64,000 nt of DNA from Paenibacillus gallinarum (GTDB lineage: Bacteria > Bacillota > Bacilli > Paenibacillales > Paenibacillaceae). The stretch's first letter is position 1. Each line of letters begins with the position of its first letter. Both the position numbers and the translations under genes were made by a program. Of the stretch, positions 60,036 to 64,000 are shown piece by piece. The DNA lies in assembly GCF_014836635.1 (NCBI RefSeq), contig NZ_JACSQL010000010.1, positions 163,069-227,068 on the forward strand, given 5' to 3'. The notes under the pieces are model-generated. The model was given only the letters and a program-made list of their open reading frames with translations. It searched no databases and was not told the origin of the DNA.

Positions 60036-60821
60036 ATGAATGCATGGAATGAACAAGAAACGGTTTTACACGCTCGTAACGTTCAGAAATCATATGGTTC
60101 AAAGGGCGGTGCCCAACAAGTATTAAGAGGAATCGATTTACGTGTTCTTCGCAAAGAATTTGTAGGAATTATGGGGCCATCTGGTTCTGGAAAGACAACA
60201 CTACTGAATGTACTTGCGACGATAGACCGGACAACGGACGGCACGATTTTAATCGAAAATGAAGATATCTCTACGATGAATAACACCGCTCTTTCGGCGT
60301 TCCGTCGTAACAAGCTTGGGTTCATCTTTCAAGATTACAATCTTCTTGACACCCTGACAGTAAAAGAAAATATCCTCCTGCCATTATCACTTAGCAAAAT
60401 AAGCAGACAGCAGGCAGAGAACGAGTTCACAGCGATAGCAGATGTGTTAGGAATTGAGGAACTTTCGCAAAAATACCCGTTTGAAATATCAGGTGGACAA
60501 AAACAACGCACTGCAGCAGGCCGTGCCCTAATTCATAAGCCTTCCATCATCTTTGCAGATGAGCCTACGGGTGCTTTAGATTCCAAATCTGCTTCCTCAT
60601 TATTATCAGTAATGGAGGAGGTGAACCGGGAAAGAAAGGTCACGATTATCATGGTCACGCATGATCCAGTCGCATCCAGTTACTGTAACCGTGTCGTGTT
60701 CTTAAAGGATGGGAAGATCTATTCCGAACTGTATCGCGGAGAAAAATCTAGACAGTCATTCTTTAAAGAGATCCTTGATGTCCAGGCTGTTTTAGGGGGC
60801 GATCATATTGACAGTATTTGA
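60036..60821 (+). CDS. Peptide-resistance ABC transporter ATPase (BceA/YxdL-like)
   Basis: 261 aa. Walker [10 protein letters not shown], signature [15 protein letters not shown], Walker [17 protein letters not shown]-loop THD. BceA-type ATPases drive removal of antimicrobial peptides such as bacitracin or, for Yxd, host-like peptides, from their lipid targets. SD GGGAGG precedes ATG. Overlaps the permease gene by 14 bases. Confidence 0.93.
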   Translation: MNAWNEQETVLHARNVQKSYGSKGGAQQVLRGIDLRVLRKEFVGIMGPSGSGKTTLLNVLATIDRTTDGTILIENEDISTMNNTALSAFRRNKLGFIFQDYNLLDTLTVKENILLPLSLSKISRQQAENEFTAIADVLGIEELSQKYPFEISGGQKQRTAAGRALIHKPSIIFADEPTGALDSKSASSLLSVMEEVNRERKVTIIMVTHDPVASSYCNRVVFLKDGKIYSELYRGEKSRQSFFKEILDVQAVLGGDHIDSI

Positions 60822-62751
60822 ATTAGCACTTCGCAGCATGCGGCAAAATGTGAAGCATTACTATTTATATTTCTTCGCATTAATTTTCAGTATGAGTCTG
60901 TTCTTCGTTTTCTCTTCCCTGCAGCATGATCAGCAGGTTCAGTCCATGCTGCAATCTAGTGATCGATTTATGGTAGCTTTTCAGTCTGCAGCTGCCCTGC
61001 TTGTTGTAATTATTATCATCTTCACCATCTCTTCTAACCAAATTTTCCTACGCCGGCGCAGCCGTGAACTTGGATTGTATCAGCTGATCGGTCTATCCAA
61101 AGGCTGGGTTGCTCGTTACTTAATCATTGAAAATGTACTACTCGGTTTGGGTGCACTAATCGCAGGGATTATCTGCGGAGCATTAGTATCGCGTTTGTTT
61201 GTCCTGATCTTAATGAAATTGCTTCGTTTGGATGGATTGCCTGCCATTGACTTTTCCTTACCCGCAACTTTTGATACGGCAATCGTCTTTGTTCTCGTCG
61301 TTGTTATTACTTCCATTCAGATGATGATCATGATATATCGCAGTACACTGTTACATTTATTTCAAGCTGAGCAGCAGCCTGATTTATCCAGTCAGCCACC
61401 GTCTAAATTAGCATCTATTCTTACAGCTATTTATGCCGTGCTGGGTATTGTGCTTATTGGTTATGGCTATGAATTGTCGGGTCGAATGGTCGATGAACAG
61501 TTAACTTTAAATGCGCTCTTGGTACTTGTATCTACGATAACAGGGACATATATATTGTTTCGGGTGACGATCCGATGGTGCTTCTTTTGGCTTCGCAAAC
61601 GGAAAAACGGGAATCTTGGCTTGAATAATAGCCTGTCACTTGCTCCGCTGATGCATCGAATGAAAGGGAATGCCAACTCGCTTACCTTGATTACAATATT
61701 GTCGGCATTAACAATCACCCTGGTAACGATGGCTTATTCTGCTTACTATTCTGCGGAGCAAGAAACCCGGATGGTGATGCCTTATGACTTTTCATTTGAG
61801 AACAGGCAGCTGGATGCAGAGTCGTTCACAACGGAACTTGAACGGGAAGGGATTAACTTCCTCTATTTTCCCATGGAGGCGTTCCGAACCACTGGGGTTA
61901 TTCTTAATCCACTTGATGAATCCAGTCGCATAGAGAGAAACTTGTTATGGCTTCCAGCTGAACAGCTTCAAAGAGCAGGGGAAAAGATATCCGTACCTTC
62001 ATACGGAGAGGCTGTAGAATACAGTGCATTTGCTTATAACGCATTTGACGACATTGATTTGTCAAAGCGTTACCCAACAAAAATCGAATTGGAGTCAAAT
62101 GGACAGACAGAAAGCTATCCGTTAAAAAAAGTGATTGTGGAGAATCTTGTGAATTCTAATATATCTGGTAATCAGCTTTTAGTGTCTGAAAATACCTTAA
62201 GAGAAATTGAGGAACGCCTGTCCGGTACGGCCGGTTATGAAAGAGTACAGCTAGACACGTACCGTGTTCCAGACATAGAAGAACTTGCTTTAGCTTCCTC
62301 CCTGTATCAGAAATATAATCTTGATGAATATTCTACGTCCGATTTCTATTCACAATATAAACAAGCACTTGAGATTTCCGGACTGTTTATTTTTATAGCT
62401 GCCTTTCTGGGACTTGCATTTCTTGCTTCTACCGGCAGTATTCTCTATTTTAAACAAATGACGGAGGCAGAGCAGGAAAAACAGAGCTTCAAGACGCTTC
62501 GGCAGCTTGGATTTGACGAGAGGATGATCATGAAGGGCATTGCGCGAAAGCAGATGGTAGTGTTTCTTCTCCCACTGTTTATTGGTGTACTGCATTCGAT
62601 CTTTGCGATGAAAGCTGCCTCATTCATTATTATTTCAAACATTACCATTCCAACTGTTATTTCAATAGGTGCCTATACAGCCATCTATTTTCTATTCGCT
62701 CTCTTCACGCTAGGTTACTACCGAAAAATTATTAGAAACGTTATGTCATAA
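60808..62751 (+). CDS. Peptide-resistance ABC transporter permease (BceB/YxdM-like)
   Basis: 647 aa, FtsX-like permease with ten helices in a 1+3-helix, then 6 arrangement and a large extracellular domain of about 210 residues (about 315-525) between helices 7 and 8, typical of BceB-type sensors. Start TTG 60808 with SD AGGGGG. The cytoplasmic motif [16 protein letters not shown] and the second [15 protein letters not shown] are the FtsX coupling helices. Confidence 0.93.
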   Translation: MTVFELALRSMRQNVKHYYLYFFALIFSMSLFFVFSSLQHDQQVQSMLQSSDRFMVAFQSAAALLVVIIIIFTISSNQIFLRRRSRELGLYQLIGLSKGWVARYLIIENVLLGLGALIAGIICGALVSRLFVLILMKLLRLDGLPAIDFSLPATFDTAIVFVLVVVITSIQMMIMIYRSTLLHLFQAEQQPDLSSQPPSKLASILTAIYAVLGIVLIGYGYELSGRMVDEQLTLNALLVLVSTITGTYILFRVTIRWCFFWLRKRKNGNLGLNNSLSLAPLMHRMKGNANSLTLITILSALTITLVTMAYSAYYSAEQETRMVMPYDFSFENRQLDAESFTTELEREGINFLYFPMEAFRTTGVILNPLDESSRIERNLLWLPAEQLQRAGEKISVPSYGEAVEYSAFAYNAFDDIDLSKRYPTKIELESNGQTESYPLKKVIVENLVNSNISGNQLLVSENTLREIEERLSGTAGYERVQLDTYRVPDIEELALASSLYQKYNLDEYSTSDFYSQYKQALEISGLFIFIAAFLGLAFLASTGSILYFKQMTEAEQEKQSFKTLRQLGFDERMIMKGIARKQMVVFLLPLFIGVLHSIFAMKAASFIIISNITIPTVISIGAYTAIYFLFALFTLGYYRKIIRNVMS

Positions 62752-62775
62752 AAACGATGAACGGAGGTATATTTC

Positions 62776-63117
62776 ATGAAAAAAATAGTTGTTTTTGTCC
62801 TTATCTTTGCAGTGATTTGCTCAGGTCTATATATAGCATACAAACGGGATTTTGATCAGTTCAATCCACTGTATAAAGAACAGTATGTATATGCAGCAAT
62901 TACGAAGCCAGGTAAAGTCGAAGGTAAAGAAGAACGTATACGCTACAGATACAATCTGACAGGTACCACAGCGCAGGGCGAGAAGAAGAAGATTACTTTC
63001 TCTTCAAGTAAAGAACTGGAACAGGAATCCTATGTTAGAGTGCTTTCCAAGGGAGCGTATACGAAAGAATGGATTTTAATAAAAAAAGAAGATATTCCAA
63101 ACCAGGTTTTGAAATAG
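62776..63117 (+). CDS. YxeA-family secreted protein (DUF1093)
   Basis: 113 aa. N-terminal membrane segment or signal peptide, then a small beta-rich domain with the RYRYNLTGTTAQGEKKKITF block of the YxeA family. In B. subtilis yxeA sits beside the yxdJKLM genes, which supports calling this whole cluster Yxd-like. SD CGGAGG precedes ATG. Function unknown. Confidence 0.88.
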   Translation: MKKIVVFVLIFAVICSGLYIAYKRDFDQFNPLYKEQYVYAAITKPGKVEGKEERIRYRYNLTGTTAQGEKKKITFSSSKELEQESYVRVLSKGAYTKEWILIKKEDIPNQVLK

Positions 63118-63213
63118 GTATTTGTGGATCACAGGTACAATATGAGATGAGATTACGAGTAGATAATAGAAAAAATCCGCTATCCAAAGTGGATATAATG
63201 GATATCTAATCTA

Positions 63214-63250
63214 TGGGCCTGTCTTTATATAGGTAGGCTCAATTTTTTTG
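63214..63250 (+). terminator. Terminator after yxeA-like gene
   Basis: GGGCCTGTC pairs with GGTAGGCTC (three wobble pairs), then AATTTTTTTG. An additional TATCCA / TGGATA repeat lies just before it. Confidence 0.7.
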
Positions 63251-63367
63251 ATACCCACAGCCGCTTGAGAAAATAATAATCTGATAGATCATTCATTTAA
63301 CTTACGGGCGGTTTGGCGTAACAATATTCCTTCTATTTTCGTTACTAATAATAGAGGGGGAATTAAT

Positions 63368-63763
63368 ATTATAAGGAGATATATTTTAGGAGTCTCACTG
63401 ACGGTATTTTTGTTATCGGGATGCACGACTGTTGAAAAGGGTGCCGTAAATAATATTGTCCAAGATATCCGAACAGAAGCAATAGAAATTACCGAAGAAA
63501 CAATGACAGGCTATTTGCAGCACATTGATACAAAAACACGTGTTGCTAGCTTAGATATTACAAATTGGGTGAACCGAGGTAAAACGGAAGCTAATGATAT
63601 GATGTATTCGAAAAAAATCACTTATAATGAGAACACTGTTTTTCAGGATGAGTATGGATCAGTCGTCTATACAGAGGATCTGAAAATAGGTGAGAAGTTA
63701 GCTGTACGGCACCTCGATGAGAAGCAAGACTTTGTACTTATATATAGAAGAAATAGATTGTGA
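63368..63763 (+). CDS. Lipoprotein of unknown function, start uncertain
   Basis: About 131 aa. The signal segment IRRYILGVSLTVFLLSGC ends in a lipobox; the mature part is a small polar domain, not recognised, with NENTVFQDEYGSVV near its centre. No ATG, GTG or TTG precedes the signal segment; TTG 63410 would remove nearly all of it. AGAGGGGG at 63353-63360 lies seven bases before ATT 63368 and ten before ATA 63371, so a rare start codon is suspected. Confidence 0.65.
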   Translation: MIRRYILGVSLTVFLLSGCTTVEKGAVNNIVQDIRTEAIEITEETMTGYLQHIDTKTRVASLDITNWVNRGKTEANDMMYSKKITYNENTVFQDEYGSVVYTEDLKIGEKLAVRHLDEKQDFVLIYRRNRL

Positions 63764-63828
63764 TGATGACTTGTATACTACATAATTAGCATCAAAAAAA
63801 TGGTTATCAACTTTTTTTAAAAAAGGAC

Positions 63829-63857
63829 TTGCATAATTAATATCAGCATGGTATATT
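63829..63857 (+). promoter_or_regulatory. rRNA-type promoter P1
   Basis: TTGCAT (63829-63834), 17-base spacer, TATATT (63852-63857), preceded by an A/T-rich stretch like an UP element. First of a tandem pair reading out of the window. Confidence 0.65.
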
Positions 63858-63942
63858 CTAATTCCGGCCAAGAAGTTAGCCAGTAAGCAACACACTGAAT
63901 AACAAGTTTCATAAATGAAGTTGAAAAACTTCGAAAAAAAGC

Positions 63943-63971
63943 TTGCATTTCTGAACCGGACATGATATTAT
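63943..63971 (+). promoter_or_regulatory. rRNA-type promoter P2
   Basis: TTGCAT (63943-63948), 17-base spacer, TATTAT (63966-63971), with GAAAAAAAG just upstream and a GAAGTT/AACTTC hairpin before it. The tandem arrangement and downstream GTTGCTGACGACG leader suggest an rRNA or tRNA operon just beyond the edge. Confidence 0.65.
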
Positions 63972-64000
63972 ATAAGAGTTGCTGACGACGAAAGTTGTTA

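Overview
The window is a gene-dense stretch of a low-GC Gram-positive (Firmicutes) chromosome, most likely Paenibacillus or a close relative. This rests on strong Shine-Dalgarno (SD) sequences, frequent GTG/TTG starts, lipobox lipoproteins, and Bacillales-type gene sets: des-desKR, ykoEDC behind a TPP riboswitch, glpP, an mtlRAD-type operon, Ohr, YnzC, YkyA, and a Bce/Yxd peptide-resistance module. Genus is an inference; no rRNA gene lies inside the window.

Layout. 1-2499: end of an LplB/LplC/LplA-type sugar importer. 2745-6918: an NSS sodium symporter and an alpha-L-rhamnosidase with a candidate cre site. 7105-9410: two unrecognised proteins and a DUF975 membrane protein. 9491-13391: beta-lactamase-fold hydrolase, polysaccharide deacetylase, YkyA-like lipoprotein, radical SAM/SPASM protein. 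13483-17123: SWIM-SNF2 helicase and YnzC-like protein. 17233-20275: fatty-acid desaturase with DesK/DesR and an operator-like palindrome. 20435-22827: metNIQ with a leader terminator. 23065-25927: hybrid kinase and AraC regulator. 25942-29172: TPP-riboswitch ykoEDC. 29348-32943: GH4 hydrolase, a 34-aa membrane peptide, an XRE regulator, and a formate/nitrite transporter with an FNR-type promoter. 33269-39401: phosphoesterase, GlpP antiterminator and a Ugp-like importer behind a very long leader terminator, which reads as a glycerol-3-phosphate/glycerophosphodiester uptake unit. 40566-45960: mannitol operon mtlR-mtlA-mtlD with promoter and cre. 46137-49289: ohr with an OhrR operator, small membrane or secreted proteins and a GNAT enzyme. 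49435-51379: TetR regulator and MFS exporter sharing an identical operator. 51403-53063: acyl-CoA synthetase under a FapR-type box. 53397-56967: heterodimeric ABC exporter. 56985-57609: a two-copy interspersed repeat. 57623-63117: lipoprotein, BceRS-BceAB-like module and YxeA protein. 63368-64000: a lipoprotein, then tandem rRNA-type promoters at the window edge.

Most genes are ordinary. The least explained items are the composite repeat (42-bp units plus an 87-bp perfectly repeated core), four genes whose SD sequences are followed by ATC/ATA/ATT rather than ATG/GTG/TTG, and several RNA leaders or operators that link genes into regulons: GlpP-type terminator, FapR box, FNR site, duplicated TetR operator, and a metN leader terminator without a recognised riboswitch.
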